DNA of 64,000 nt from Lutibacter oricola (GCF_900106565.1 NZ_FNNJ01000006.1:1-64000); one strand, 5' to 3'; numbered from the stretch's first letter, positions 50,708 to 60,194 are shown. Notes: generated by a model from the letters alone, not told the origin. Numbers and translations are program-made.

Positions 50708-51088
50708 TTACTTAATAGCAATTACAGATATTTCTACATTTACAAACTTAGGAAGGTTTGCAACTTCTACAGTTTCTCTTGCTGGAGCTGTTTCTGCGTT
50801 AAAATAACTACCATAAACTTCATTTATTTCAGAAAAAGTATTCATATCTGAAATAAAAATTGATGATTTTATTACGTTTTCAAAAGTCATTTCAGCTTCT
50901 GCTAAAACAGCCTTTAAATTTTCCATAACTTGAGTTGTTTCTTCTTTTATAGAGTTTAAAACTAATTCTCCTGTGGCAGGATTTATTGCTATTTGACCAG
51001 AAGTGTAAAGCGTATTACCTGTTAAAATTGCTTGGTTGTAAGGCCCTATTGGAGCCGGAGCATTACTAGTGTTTATTATTTTTTTCAT
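50708..51088 (-). CDS. ridA: RidA family reactive enamine/imine deaminase
   Basis: A 126-residue RidA/YjgF protein that hydrolyses reactive 2-aminoacrylate-type enamines released by PLP enzymes. Motifs are TSNAPAPIGPYNQAILTGNTLYTSGQIAINP, VMENLKAVLAEAEMTFENVIKSSIFI and APARETVEVANLPKFVNVEI, with the conserved Arg of the substrate site in PARETVEV. Length is standard. It lies 12 bp downstream of lptD on the same strand. Confidence 0.95.
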   Translation of the reverse strand: MKKIINTSNAPAPIGPYNQAILTGNTLYTSGQIAINPATGELVLNSIKEETTQVMENLKAVLAEAEMTFENVIKSSIFISDMNTFSEINEVYGSYFNAETAPARETVEVANLPKFVNVEISVIAIK

Positions 51089-51100
51089 AATCTAGAAGTT

Positions 51101-53698
51101 TTAAAATAATGTTTTATCAGGAGCTTTATTTTTATCATACTTTAAATCGCTAAGCATAGAAGATTTTACACCAACAAAGAAATAGTATGTTTGTCGCGTT
51201 CCAAAAGGAACCCAGTTAAAGTTTAATTTCCAGCTATCTAAATCTCTAGAAAAACGAAGTTGAGTATAACTAAAACCTTGGTTTTTCATATCGTAACCAG
51301 ATGAAAATCCAACGGCCCATTTAGGTGTTAAATCTATATCTCCAGAAAACATTAATGAATGTGATGAAATTTCGTTTTGCCTAGCACTATTTGAATAATT
51401 TAGAGCGTATGCCAATTTTAAAGTCCAAGGCATATTTGCAAGATATAATTTGGCTTCTTTTTCTTCTCCTTCTTCTTCGTTACCTCCAAGTTGATTTGAG
51501 TTTCTTAAATTTTCACCAAAAATACCATCAGAGTTATTGGCATCTCTATTTCTATCAGCAGCACTGTTTCCTTTCTTGTTATCTTTAGATGAAAGAGAAT
51601 AGTTCATAGTTAAACCTGCGTTTGTAATTCTAAATAAACTACCGCCATTGTTTATATTAAAGGTGTTTATACGTTTACCTGTAACATCTATAGCATATGG
51701 GTCTAATGTTGCACGGGCGTTTAATGATAATTTATTGTCAAATAACTTTGTTCCGGCAGTCATATTAACAGGGCTCCATTTTAAAGAGTCAGCTGCCATA
51801 TTGTAGCTGGTTGAAAAGTTTAAATTGTTTAGTAAAATAATTTTTTTTGCTTCAGTCTCGGTTGAATCTTTTGAACGTAATTTGGCTTCAACATTGTTAT
51901 TTAAAGCAATACTTAAACTGTTTGAAAGCCCACTTCCAGGTGTTCCATAAAGTCCACCTTCAAAAGGAGAGTATGTAGCAATATCTGTTGGATCTTCACT
52001 TTGTTGAAATTCTTCATTATAATTTGAAGCAAAATCTGGGCGGTAAGAATAAGATAAACTTGGTCTAACCGTATGCCTAATAGCTTCAATTTTTCCTTTT
52101 TTAAATTTAAACATACCATATAAGGTAGTAGATAATGAAACAGAAGAGCTATACTCTCTAAAAGAATTAAAACCACTTACAGTATCTTTGACAACAGCAT
52201 TTTCAACATCATCAAATTCTTTTGTAAGTCTATCAAATTGCCAAACTTCATTATATGAAACACTTGGAGATATAGTAAAATATTTAAGCGCTTTCATATT
52301 GGTGTTTAATGATGCTGTGTGTTTTACACCGGCTCTGGCTTGATCAAACATTTCTTTTTTGAAAAAAGAATCATCATCTGTAGTTATTCTATTTTCTGCT
52401 TTCATAGAATAATTTAATCCAATTTTTTGAATTGCATTCTTTTTTGTGCCTCCTTTACCTGCCAATGGATAAAGCCTATCCATATTTAATTGAAAATTAG
52501 GCAATGTCATATTAATAGTTTCTGTATTTGTGTTTTGCGAGTGTGTAACAGCCATATTTATATTAAATGGTGTACCCACAAATTTTTTGTAATAAGAAAC
52601 AGAAGAACTTAAAGTATTGTTTAAAAACGAGTTTGTATTGTATTCGTTATTAGATTGTTTATAGTATTTACTACTACCCATATTCACAGAAGCAGAAAAT
52701 CTAGAGTTTGGGCTTGCTTTACTATCTTGACTGTGACTCCATCTAAGGTTATAGTTTGCGGTTTTACCATAATCGTCAAGACCTTTTAAACTGCTAATTA
52801 AATTTTCGTACCTAAACGTAAAGTTACCAGAATACCTATAGCGTTTTTTATAGCTAGATTCGGCTCTTAAACCCCAGCTACCATTTGTGTATATGTCACC
52901 TAAAACGGCTAAATCTAAATTATCGTTAACAACAAAATAGTAACCTCCATTTTGTAAAAAATAACCTTGCGTATTGTTTTCACCCCAAGTAGGCATTAAA
53001 AAACCTGAAGTTCTTCCTTTTGTTAAAGGTACATATGCAAAAGGTAAAATAACAGGTGTTGGAACATCAGCTAATACCAATTGACTACTACCAGCAACTA
53101 ATTTACTGTCTTTTATAAACTTTGCTTTTTTAATTTTTATATAATAATCTGGATTTTCTTTTTGAGATGAGGTTATTTTAATGTTCTCAATAAAAATAAT
53201 TGAGTCGTTATATTTTTTACTGTTTTCACCTAAAATAATTAAACCTTCTTGTTCGGTTTTTAAATTCCAAATTTTAGCTTTTTCACTTTTGAAGTTAAAC
53301 ATTAATGAATCTTGAACAGACTCTTGTGAGCCTTGTGTAAAAACAGGGTGTTGTGCATACTCACCAATACTATCTTTTATTCCTTTGGCAAGTATAATAT
53401 TAGTATTGTTATTAATTTCAATATAACCAGCCTGAAGGTTAATGTCTCCGTAATTAACCTTGGCATTTTTATACAGTATAATTTTATTGTTTTTAATGTC
53501 TTGCCTAATTAAACTATCTGCACTGTGTTCAATAATGTTTTCTAAAACTTCTTTAGGCTTTATTGTGTCAACCTTTTTAATTAGTAAAGAATCTTTATTA
53601 AAAACTAGAGAGTCTTTAAGAACAGTTGGTGTAACTGTATCTTTTACCTTTGCAGGAATTTTTTTACTGGGTATAGTTTTTAATTCTTGCGAATACAA
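51101..53698 (-). CDS. lptD: LPS-assembly protein LptD
   Basis: The outer-membrane LptD barrel that inserts lipopolysaccharide into the outer leaflet with LptE. An N-terminal OstA-like domain (about residues 55-150, NAKVNYGDINLQAGYIEINN) is followed by a long barrel with the LptD_C-type patterns (TPVILPFAYVPLTKGRTSGFLMPTW, GYYFVVNDNLDLAVLGDIYTNGSWGL). It starts here at a TTG (53698) that is actually Leu inside the signal peptide. In the same frame the upstream codons read KTNTKYSILFLIAVFISNTF, a good signal peptide, with a stop just beyond, and no ATG. The real start is probably a rare codon such as ATT near 53761, giving about 885 residues. It is divergent from the amidase gene. Confidence 0.93.
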   Translation of the reverse strand: MYSQELKTIPSKKIPAKVKDTVTPTVLKDSLVFNKDSLLIKKVDTIKPKEVLENIIEHSADSLIRQDIKNNKIILYKNAKVNYGDINLQAGYIEINNNTNIILAKGIKDSIGEYAQHPVFTQGSQESVQDSLMFNFKSEKAKIWNLKTEQEGLIILGENSKKYNDSIIFIENIKITSSQKENPDYYIKIKKAKFIKDSKLVAGSSQLVLADVPTPVILPFAYVPLTKGRTSGFLMPTWGENNTQGYFLQNGGYYFVVNDNLDLAVLGDIYTNGSWGLRAESSYKKRYRYSGNFTFRYENLISSLKGLDDYGKTANYNLRWSHSQDSKASPNSRFSASVNMGSSKYYKQSNNEYNTNSFLNNTLSSSVSYYKKFVGTPFNINMAVTHSQNTNTETINMTLPNFQLNMDRLYPLAGKGGTKKNAIQKIGLNYSMKAENRITTDDDSFFKKEMFDQARAGVKHTASLNTNMKALKYFTISPSVSYNEVWQFDRLTKEFDDVENAVVKDTVSGFNSFREYSSSVSLSTTLYGMFKFKKGKIEAIRHTVRPSLSYSYRPDFASNYNEEFQQSEDPTDIATYSPFEGGLYGTPGSGLSNSLSIALNNNVEAKLRSKDSTETEAKKIILLNNLNFSTSYNMAADSLKWSPVNMTAGTKLFDNKLSLNARATLDPYAIDVTGKRINTFNINNGGSLFRITNAGLTMNYSLSSKDNKKGNSAADRNRDANNSDGIFGENLRNSNQLGGNEEEGEEKEAKLYLANMPWTLKLAYALNYSNSARQNEISSHSLMFSGDIDLTPKWAVGFSSGYDMKNQGFSYTQLRFSRDLDSWKLNFNWVPFGTRQTYYFFVGVKSSMLSDLKYDKNKAPDKTLF

Positions 53699-53894
53699 AA
53701 ATGTATTACTGATAAAAACAGCAATTAAAAATAATATTGAATATTTAGTATTCGTTTTAATAATATAGATTTTATAAAATACGTATTAAAATTGGGTTGA
53801 AAGCATAAGTTTTTTTAATTTAGCTTATAAATATTTCAACCAAAATTTACCATAACTTAATATATGGCCTAATAATTGTTTTAGCATATATTAG

Positions 53895-55058
53895 TTGCCA
53901 AAAATAATTAAAATAATTGATGAACTCACAACTCTTTCTAAAATTAAAATAACAACGAAATTCCTTAGTGTTTTCGTATTTTTTATTGCATTTCTTTTTG
54001 GAAATGAAGGCATTTTTGCTCAAAAAAAAGAATATGTAGTTGTTTTAGATGCAGGTCACGGAGGAAAAGACCCTGGAAAAGTTGGTTATAAAAAAATGAA
54101 AGAGAAGGATATTGCTTTAAATATTGTTCTTCAAGTTGGAAAATTATTAGAAAAAGAAAAAAATATTAAAGTTGTTTATACTAGAAAAACAGACGTTTTT
54201 ATAGATTTATGGGAGCGTGGTAGAATAGCTAACAAGGCTGATGCAGATTTATTTGTATCCATACATTGTAATGCGCATACATCTAGTGCTTATGGAGCCG
54301 AAACTTGGGTTTTAGGTACACACGCAAATAAACGAAATTTTGAAGTTGCAAAAGCGGAGAACTCTGTAATTTTATTAGAAGATAATTATAAAACAAATTA
54401 TAAAGGATTCGATCCAAACTCGCCAGAATCTATTATTGGTTTAACCTTAATGCAAGAAGAGTATTTAGACCAAAGTATTCAATTAGCAAGTATTATACAG
54501 GATGATTTAACCTATTCGTTAAAAAGAAAAAACAGAGGTGTAAAACAAGCAGGTTTTGTGGTTTTACATCAAACATATATGCCAAGTATATTAATTGAAA
54601 CTGGTTTTATAACTAACAAAAGCGAAGCTTCTTTTTTAAATTCGGCAAGTGGAAAGCAAAAGTTTTCAGCGTCTATTTTTAAAGGGATTAAAAAATACAT
54701 TAATCAGTTAAATATAAATACGGTTGCAAACTCAGAAATAAAAGAAGTAAAAACTAAAACAGTTACTTCAAGTACTTCAACAAGCGTTAAAATAGATAAA
54801 TCTGTAGTTTTTAAAGTACAAATAGCCTCTGGAGGAAGAAAGTTAGCAACAAAAGCATATAATTTTAAAGGCTTAAAAAATATTGAAAGAGTTAAAGTAT
54901 CTAAACTTTATAAGTATTATTTAGGTTCAACTTCAAGCTATTCAGAAATAAAAAAACTTCACCAATTGGCAAAGTCAAAAGGCTATAACTCTTCGTTTAT
55001 TGTTGCTTTTAAAAATGGTAAAAAAGTGCCAGTAACAAGCGTGGTTAAAAAATCGTAG
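53895..55058 (+). CDS. N-acetylmuramoyl-L-alanine amidase with SPOR-like domain
   Basis: A 387-residue periplasmic amidase that cleaves the peptide from the glycan strand, for cell separation. It has a signal peptide (about residues 20-42, FLSVFVFFIAFLFGNEGIFAQ), an Amidase_3 domain (about 45-270: VVLDAGHGGKDPGKVG, FVSIHCNAHTS, SILIETGFITNKSEA with the zinc His and Glu residues), and a C-terminal SPOR-like domain (about 305-385, FKVQIASGGRK...YKYYLGSTSSYSEIKKL) for denuded septal glycan. The frame has no ATG before the signal peptide; a TAG lies right before the TTG at 53895, so the start is TTG or an even rarer codon downstream. It is divergent from lptD. Confidence 0.93.
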   Translation: MPKIIKIIDELTTLSKIKITTKFLSVFVFFIAFLFGNEGIFAQKKEYVVVLDAGHGGKDPGKVGYKKMKEKDIALNIVLQVGKLLEKEKNIKVVYTRKTDVFIDLWERGRIANKADADLFVSIHCNAHTSSAYGAETWVLGTHANKRNFEVAKAENSVILLEDNYKTNYKGFDPNSPESIIGLTLMQEEYLDQSIQLASIIQDDLTYSLKRKNRGVKQAGFVVLHQTYMPSILIETGFITNKSEASFLNSASGKQKFSASIFKGIKKYINQLNINTVANSEIKEVKTKTVTSSTSTSVKIDKSVVFKVQIASGGRKLATKAYNFKGLKNIERVKVSKLYKYYLGSTSSYSEIKKLHQLAKSKGYNSSFIVAFKNGKKVPVTSVVKKS

Positions 55059-55118
55059 TATTAAACTTTACTACTCACAAAAATAATTAGTATTATTGCT
55101 ATTCAAAAACACTTTATT

Positions 55119-56078
55119 TTGAAAATAACAAGAGAATTAAAAACAGGAATATTTGCTGTTGTAGTTATAGGCTTATTTATTTGGGGCTATAACTTTTTAA
55201 AAGGACTTAATATGTTTGACGGCCCTTTAAAAACCTATAAAACCGAATATGCGAATGTGCAAGGTTTAAATACTGCTAGTGTAGTAACTATTAACGGAGT
55301 AGAGGTAGGTAAAGTTGTAAATATAGAATTTGATAAAGCGCCAGAAAGAAGAGGGCATTTAATTGTTGAATTTAGTGTTGAAAATGATTTTGAATTCTCT
55401 AAAAAAAGTATTGCAAAAATTTATAGTGCTAGTTTGATGGGGGGTAAATCGCTTGCTATTGTGCCATCTTATGAAGGTGAAATGGCAGAACCAGGAGATT
55501 ATTTGTCGGGAGAAATAGAATCAGATATTTTTTCTTCAGTAACCGAAAAATTAAACCCTTTACAAGCTAAAGTAGAAAATGTAATTGTTAGTGCAGATTC
55601 TTTAATGGTTGGACTGAATGATATAATTGATGCAAAAAGTAGAAAAAGTATTAAAGAAAGCATTGCTCAATTAAATTCAGTAGTTTCAAACTTTAAACAA
55701 GTTTCTCAATCTGTAAATACGTTAGTTAAAAATAATGAAGAAAAGTTAGGGAAAACTTTAAATAATGCTGAGGTAATGACTAAAAACTTAGCAAAGCTTT
55801 CAGATACATTATCTAACGCCAATATTGGTTCTATGGTTAAAAATTTAGAAACTACGGTTACAAGTATTAATGCTATTTTAACTAATGTAGAGCAAGGTAA
55901 AGGCTCTTTAGGTAAATTAATGAAAGACGACGGGATGTACACAAACTTAACAAACGCTTCTAAAGAGTTAGAAGAATTGTTAAATGAAATGAAATTGCAC
56001 CCAAAACGTTTTGTACATTTTTCATTATTTGGTAAAAAGGATAAAGGTTATAAGCCTGAAGTAGAAAAAAAACAATAG
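55119..56078 (+). CDS. MlaD/MCE family protein
   Basis: A 319-residue inner-membrane-anchored MCE protein of the MlaD type, which moves phospholipids across the periplasm. One N-terminal helix (ELKTGIFAVVVIGLFIWGYNFLKG) is followed by an MCE domain (about 38-118: YKTEYANVQGLNTASVVTINGVEVGKV), then a long helical region (about 150-290). The start is TTG (55119, TTG AAA ATA ACA) with no ATG in frame upstream, while the typical family start is MKI(S/T)RELKTG. Mla permease and ATPase genes are not in the window. It lies 60 bp after the amidase and 4 bp before the Fe-S protein genes. Confidence 0.92.
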   Translation: MKITRELKTGIFAVVVIGLFIWGYNFLKGLNMFDGPLKTYKTEYANVQGLNTASVVTINGVEVGKVVNIEFDKAPERRGHLIVEFSVENDFEFSKKSIAKIYSASLMGGKSLAIVPSYEGEMAEPGDYLSGEIESDIFSSVTEKLNPLQAKVENVIVSADSLMVGLNDIIDAKSRKSIKESIAQLNSVVSNFKQVSQSVNTLVKNNEEKLGKTLNNAEVMTKNLAKLSDTLSNANIGSMVKNLETTVTSINAILTNVEQGKGSLGKLMKDDGMYTNLTNASKELEELLNEMKLHPKRFVHFSLFGKKDKGYKPEVEKKQ

Positions 56079-56082
56079 TGCT

Positions 56083-57393
56083 ATGAGTTATATTGATAAT
56101 ATATTATTTGCTGTTCTTTTATTTGTTGGAATCGGTTTTTTTGTAAAAAATGTTAGAAAACTAACAAGAAACATAAAACTAGGAAAAGATATTGATAGAT
56201 CTGATAATCCGAGTGCTCGTTGGAAAAATATGGCTATGATTGCTTTAGGACAATCTAAAATGGTTAAACGTCCAATTGCAGGAGTGTTACATATAATTGT
56301 ATACATTGGATTTATAATTATTAATATAGAAGTTATTGAAATTATAATTGATGGATTGTTTGGAACGCATAGAGTACTTTCGTTTTTAGGAGGTTTTTAT
56401 AGTGTTTTAATTGGCTCATTCGAAATATTGGCATTTTTAGTTTTAGCATCAGTAATTGTATTTTGGATACGAAGAATGATTGTTAGAATTCCACGTTTTT
56501 GGAATAAAGAAATGAAAGGTTTTCCTAAAAATGATGCACTTTACATTTTATATTTTGAAATGGTTTTAATGTCGTTATTTTTAATAATGAATGCTGCAGA
56601 TGTACCTTTTCAACAAGCAGATGCAGGTAATCCAATAAGTCAGTTTTTAGTACCAATTTTCGAAAATTTTAATGCTTCAACATTATTTTATATTGAAAGA
56701 AGCGCTTGGTGGATTCATATAGCAGGAATTTTAGTGTTCTTAAATTATTTATACTATTCAAAACACTTACACATATTATTAGCTTTTCCAAACACTTATT
56801 TTGCTAATTTAAACCCAAAGGGGCAATTAACAAATTTGGAATCTGTAACTAAAGAGGTTAAGTTAATGATGGACCCAACAGCAGATCCATTTGCAGCACA
56901 ACCAGAAGGGGCAGAAAATGAAGTTCCAGAAAAGTTTGGAGCCAGTGATGTTGCCGATTTAAACTGGGTGCAGTTAATGAATGCTTATACTTGTACAGAG
57001 TGTGGGAGATGTACATCGGCTTGTCCAGCAAACCTTACTGGAAAAGAATTATCGCCTAGAGCTATTATGATGAAAACTCGTGATAGATTAGAAGAAGTAG
57101 GTAAAAATATAGATGCTAATAAAGGAGAGTTTAAAGACGATGGTAAGCAATTACTAAACGATTATATAACTCCAGAAGAATTATGGGCTTGTACAAGTTG
57201 TAATGCTTGTGTGGAAGAATGTCCGGTAAATATTGATCCGTTATCAATTATTGTTGATATGCGTCGTTACCTTGTAATGGAACAATCTGCAGCACCACAA
57301 GAGTTGAATAGTATGATGTCTAACATAGAAAATAACGGTGCACCTTGGCAATACAGTCAAATGGACAGGTTAAATTGGAAAGACGAAGAATAA
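56083..57393 (+). CDS. Membrane-bound (Fe-S)-binding redox protein
   Basis: A 436-residue protein with about five N-terminal transmembrane helices (nitrate-reductase-gamma-like, about residues 5-235) and a C-terminal ferredoxin domain with two 4Fe-4S motifs, CTECGRCTSACP (near residue 304) and CTSCNACVEECP (near 369). This layout resembles HdrE/HdrC-like or ETF:quinone-linked proteins that pass electrons to quinone. It follows the MCE gene by 4 bp. The next gene encodes a CCG-domain protein, so the two form an Hdr-like redox pair. The electron donor is unknown. Confidence 0.9.
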   Translation: MSYIDNILFAVLLFVGIGFFVKNVRKLTRNIKLGKDIDRSDNPSARWKNMAMIALGQSKMVKRPIAGVLHIIVYIGFIIINIEVIEIIIDGLFGTHRVLSFLGGFYSVLIGSFEILAFLVLASVIVFWIRRMIVRIPRFWNKEMKGFPKNDALYILYFEMVLMSLFLIMNAADVPFQQADAGNPISQFLVPIFENFNASTLFYIERSAWWIHIAGILVFLNYLYYSKHLHILLAFPNTYFANLNPKGQLTNLESVTKEVKLMMDPTADPFAAQPEGAENEVPEKFGASDVADLNWVQLMNAYTCTECGRCTSACPANLTGKELSPRAIMMKTRDRLEEVGKNIDANKGEFKDDGKQLLNDYITPEELWACTSCNACVEECPVNIDPLSIIVDMRRYLVMEQSAAPQELNSMMSNIENNGAPWQYSQMDRLNWKDEE

Positions 57394-57446
57394 AAGAAAT
57401 CATTGAAGTTTTTAGATAAGGAAAACACGAATAAAAAATTACAATT

Positions 57447-58226
57447 ATGAATGTACCTATTATGGCCGATTTAATGGCACAAGGCAAGCAACCAGAGATA
57501 TTGTTTTGGGTTGGATCAGCGGGAAGTTTTGATGATAGAGCAAAAAAAATTACTAGAGCTTTTGTAAAAATTTTGAATCATGCAAATGTAGACTTTGCTG
57601 TTTTAGGTACAGAAGAAAGTTGTACTGGAGATGTAGCAAAGCGAGCTGGGAATGAATTCTTATTTCAAATGCAAGCTATGATGAATATAGAAGTGCTTAA
57701 TGCTTACGAAGTAAAAACAATAGTTACTTGCGATCCTCATTCATTCAATACATTCAAAAATGAATACCCACAATTAGGTGGAAATTATAAGGTATTACAC
57801 CATACACAATTTATAAATCAATTAATTTCTGAAGGGAAACTAGATATTACTTCAGATAAATATAAAAATGAAAATCTAACATTTCATGACCCTTGTTATT
57901 TAGGTAGAGCAAACTCTGAGTATGAATCGCCAAGAAGTATTATTAAAAGACTTGGCGTTAATTATACCGAGATGAAACGAAATAAAGCTACTGCTTTGTG
58001 TTGTGGTGCAGGTGGTGCACAAATGTTTAAAGAGCCAGAAAAAGGGGATAAAGATGTAAATGTGTTAAGAACTGAAGATGCTTTACAAACAAACCCTAAA
58101 ATTATTGCTACAGCCTGCCCATATTGTAATACAATGATGACTGATGGTGTAAAAGCTAAGGAAAAAGAAAATGATATTATAGTGTTAGATATAGCAGAGT
58201 TAATTGCAAATGCTAAAAGCTTATAG
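57447..58226 (+). CDS. CCG-domain (Fe-S)-binding protein (HdrB/GlcF-like)
   Basis: A 259-residue cysteine-rich-domain protein with two CCG-type motifs: first CDPHSFNTFKNEYPQLGG with VLHHTQFI, then LTFHDPCYLGRANSEYESPR, CCGAGGAQMFKE and ATACPYCNTMM. CCG proteins bind a non-cubane or 4Fe-4S cluster and act with ferredoxin-type partners in Hdr, GlcF or LutA-like complexes. It lies 53 bp after the membrane Fe-S protein and is probably its soluble partner. The substrate is unknown. The downstream gene begins 4 bp after its stop. Confidence 0.88.
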   Translation: MNVPIMADLMAQGKQPEILFWVGSAGSFDDRAKKITRAFVKILNHANVDFAVLGTEESCTGDVAKRAGNEFLFQMQAMMNIEVLNAYEVKTIVTCDPHSFNTFKNEYPQLGGNYKVLHHTQFINQLISEGKLDITSDKYKNENLTFHDPCYLGRANSEYESPRSIIKRLGVNYTEMKRNKATALCCGAGGAQMFKEPEKGDKDVNVLRTEDALQTNPKIIATACPYCNTMMTDGVKAKEKENDIIVLDIAELIANAKSL

Positions 58227-58230
58227 AGCT

Positions 58231-58845
58231 ATGAAAATTAAGTTACTTGTATTTATTTCGATTATTGCTTTTAGTTTTTCTGGCTGGTCGCAAAATAAAG
58301 TTTTAGACGAAGCAGCTGAGAAAACCTGTGAATATATGCAATCAGACGAAATTAAAAACCTTTCAGCAAAAGAAAAAACTCAAAAGCTAGGGATTTTTAT
58401 GATTAAATTTTATTCAGAAAATGAAAAGAAATTTAAAAAATCAGGTATTGTATTAGATTTGGAAAAAGGTGAAGCAGGTGGAAGAGAATTTGGTAAAAAG
58501 TTGGGTTTAAGTATGGTTAAGTTTTGCCCAGATGTTTTAATGGCTTTAGCAGGTGATAAAAAGGAAAAAACAAAAAACGAGAAAAAAAATAATACATCTG
58601 TAGTTGAAGGGCAAATTGTTAAATTGGAAGGAAAAGAGTTTGCTACGCTAGTTATTAGAGACTTTGACGATAAAATTCAAAAATTTGTTTGGTTAAAAAA
58701 CTTTAAAGGTTCAGATAAGTTAATTCAATCTGAAATTATAGAATTTATTAATGTAAGAGTAAGATACCAAAATATAGAATGTTATTCTCCTTTACTTAAA
58801 GACTACATTATTAGAAAGGAAATTGTAGAAATTGAATACATTTAA
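58231..58845 (+). CDS. Secreted protein of unknown function
   Basis: A 204-residue protein starting at MKIKLLVFISIIAFSFSGWSQ (58231), a good signal peptide cleaved after about residue 20. An earlier in-frame ATG at 58210 lies inside the upstream gene and adds only a few residues. The mature part has a helical N-terminal half with Cys (KTCEYMQS, FCPDVLMAL), a Lys-rich linker, and a beta-rich C-terminal half (VVEGQIVKLEGKEFATLVIRD). I recognise no family. It lies 4 bp after the CCG-domain protein and 9 bp before menA, so it is in the same transcription unit. Confidence 0.8.
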   Translation: MKIKLLVFISIIAFSFSGWSQNKVLDEAAEKTCEYMQSDEIKNLSAKEKTQKLGIFMIKFYSENEKKFKKSGIVLDLEKGEAGGREFGKKLGLSMVKFCPDVLMALAGDKKEKTKNEKKNNTSVVEGQIVKLEGKEFATLVIRDFDDKIQKFVWLKNFKGSDKLIQSEIIEFINVRVRYQNIECYSPLLKDYIIRKEIVEIEYI

Positions 58846-58854
58846 GTTTGTTTA

Positions 58855-59751
58855 ATGATTAAACACTACATAAGCGCAGCGCGATTAAGAACCTTACCTT
58901 TATCTGTCTCAGGTATAATTGTTGGAAGTTTTATCGCTGCATCTCAAGGTTACTTTAATTGGTTAATTTGTTTATTAGCTATATTAACTACTATTGGATT
59001 TCAAATTATTTCAAATTTTGCAAACGATTATGGAGATGGTGTAAAAGGTACAGATAACGAAAATCGTATTGGTCCAGAAAGGGCAATTCAAAGTGGAGCT
59101 ATTTCACCACAACAAATGTTAAATGCTATTAAAATTTCTGTAGCTATTACTTTTATTATTGCTATTGCTTTAATCTACGTGTCGTTTGGTAAAGATGACT
59201 TTTTTAACCTTTTTATTTTTTTTATTTTAGGAATAATGAGCATAGTAGCGGCTATTAAATATACAATGGGTTCTAAAGCTTACGGTTATTATGGCTTAGG
59301 AGATATTTTTGTGTTTTTATTTTTTGGCTTGTTAAGTGTTTGTGGTAGTTACTTTTTATATGCTAAAGAATTATCATTCTCAATTTTTTTACCAGCTGTT
59401 TCAGTTGGTTTATTAAGTGCAGGTGTTTTAAACTTGAATAATATGCGAGATAGAGAGTCGGATATTTTAGCAAATAAAAATACATTAGTTGTTAAAATAG
59501 GAGCTGAATTTGCAAAATACTATCATTATTATTTATTAGTAGCTTCATTTTTATTTGCATTTCTTTATACAATAATTAACTACACATCGATTTTTAATTT
59601 TTTATTTTTATTAGCTTACGTTCCAATAGCTAAACACTTTGTAGTGGTTTATTCTAACAAAAAAGCAAAACTGTTAGATCCAGAATTAAAGAAATTAGCT
59701 TTAAGTACTTTTTTATTCGCTTTACTATTTGGTTTGGGATTAATTTTATAA
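58855..59751 (+). CDS. menA: 1,4-dihydroxy-2-naphthoate polyprenyltransferase
   Basis: A 298-residue UbiA-superfamily membrane enzyme that attaches the polyprenyl chain to 1,4-dihydroxy-2-naphthoate in menaquinone synthesis. The start MIKHYISAARLRTLPLSVSGIIVG is typical of MenA. Both Asp-rich motifs are visible: NFANDYGDGVKGTDNENRIGPERAI and NLNNMRDRESDILANKNTLVVKIG. About eight to nine helices. Other men genes are not adjacent. Menaquinone would serve the redox proteins just upstream (56083-58226). Confidence 0.95.
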   Translation: MIKHYISAARLRTLPLSVSGIIVGSFIAASQGYFNWLICLLAILTTIGFQIISNFANDYGDGVKGTDNENRIGPERAIQSGAISPQQMLNAIKISVAITFIIAIALIYVSFGKDDFFNLFIFFILGIMSIVAAIKYTMGSKAYGYYGLGDIFVFLFFGLLSVCGSYFLYAKELSFSIFLPAVSVGLLSAGVLNLNNMRDRESDILANKNTLVVKIGAEFAKYYHYYLLVASFLFAFLYTIINYTSIFNFLFLLAYVPIAKHFVVVYSNKKAKLLDPELKKLALSTFLFALLFGLGLIL

Positions 59752-59776
59752 TATTGCCAAACGTTATAAGAGATTA

Positions 59777-60163
59777 ATGAAAAATCAATTTTTAGCAATA
59801 TTTTTTTACTTTATGTATTTGTTGGCTATGGTTAAACCTATAGTGCCAATAATGGAGTATTATGCTAATTACGATTATATAGCAAGTGTTTTATGTGAGA
59901 ATAGAGATAAGCCTTTTTTAGATTGTAACGGTAAATGTTATTTACAAAAGCAATTAGATAAAAATGATTTCAAAAACTCTCACGATCACAATTCTACAAT
60001 ACCTTCAATTAGTTTAGAGGATTACCCAGTTAGCCCTGTAGATTTCTTTAAGTATACCATATTTAATTTTGTCGAAGTTCCCACTTCAAATTATGTATAT
60101 GTTAATTATGCATCGCAAAACGTTTACAACTCTTTATTAAAGCCGCCTCAGGTTATTATTTAA
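59777..60163 (+). CDS. Small Cys-rich membrane-anchored protein next to copper receptor
   Basis: A 128-residue protein with one N-terminal hydrophobic segment (about 5-27) and a cysteine motif VLCENRDKPFLDCNGKCYLQKQL (Cys at about 39, 49 and 53; the C-x-G-x-C-x-L pattern). It also has His-rich SHDHN and a C-terminal LLKPPQVII with a PP pair. The layout is similar to HYC_CC_PP proteins, though the cysteine signature differs. It ends 85 bp before a TonB receptor with an OprC-type copper site. A periplasmic metal-binding or chaperone role is plausible but inferred. Family not named with certainty. Confidence 0.75.
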   Translation: MKNQFLAIFFYFMYLLAMVKPIVPIMEYYANYDYIASVLCENRDKPFLDCNGKCYLQKQLDKNDFKNSHDHNSTIPSISLEDYPVSPVDFFKYTIFNFVEVPTSNYVYVNYASQNVYNSLLKPPQVII

Positions 60164-60194
60164 TATACAGCACACTACATTAACTTTAAAAATT

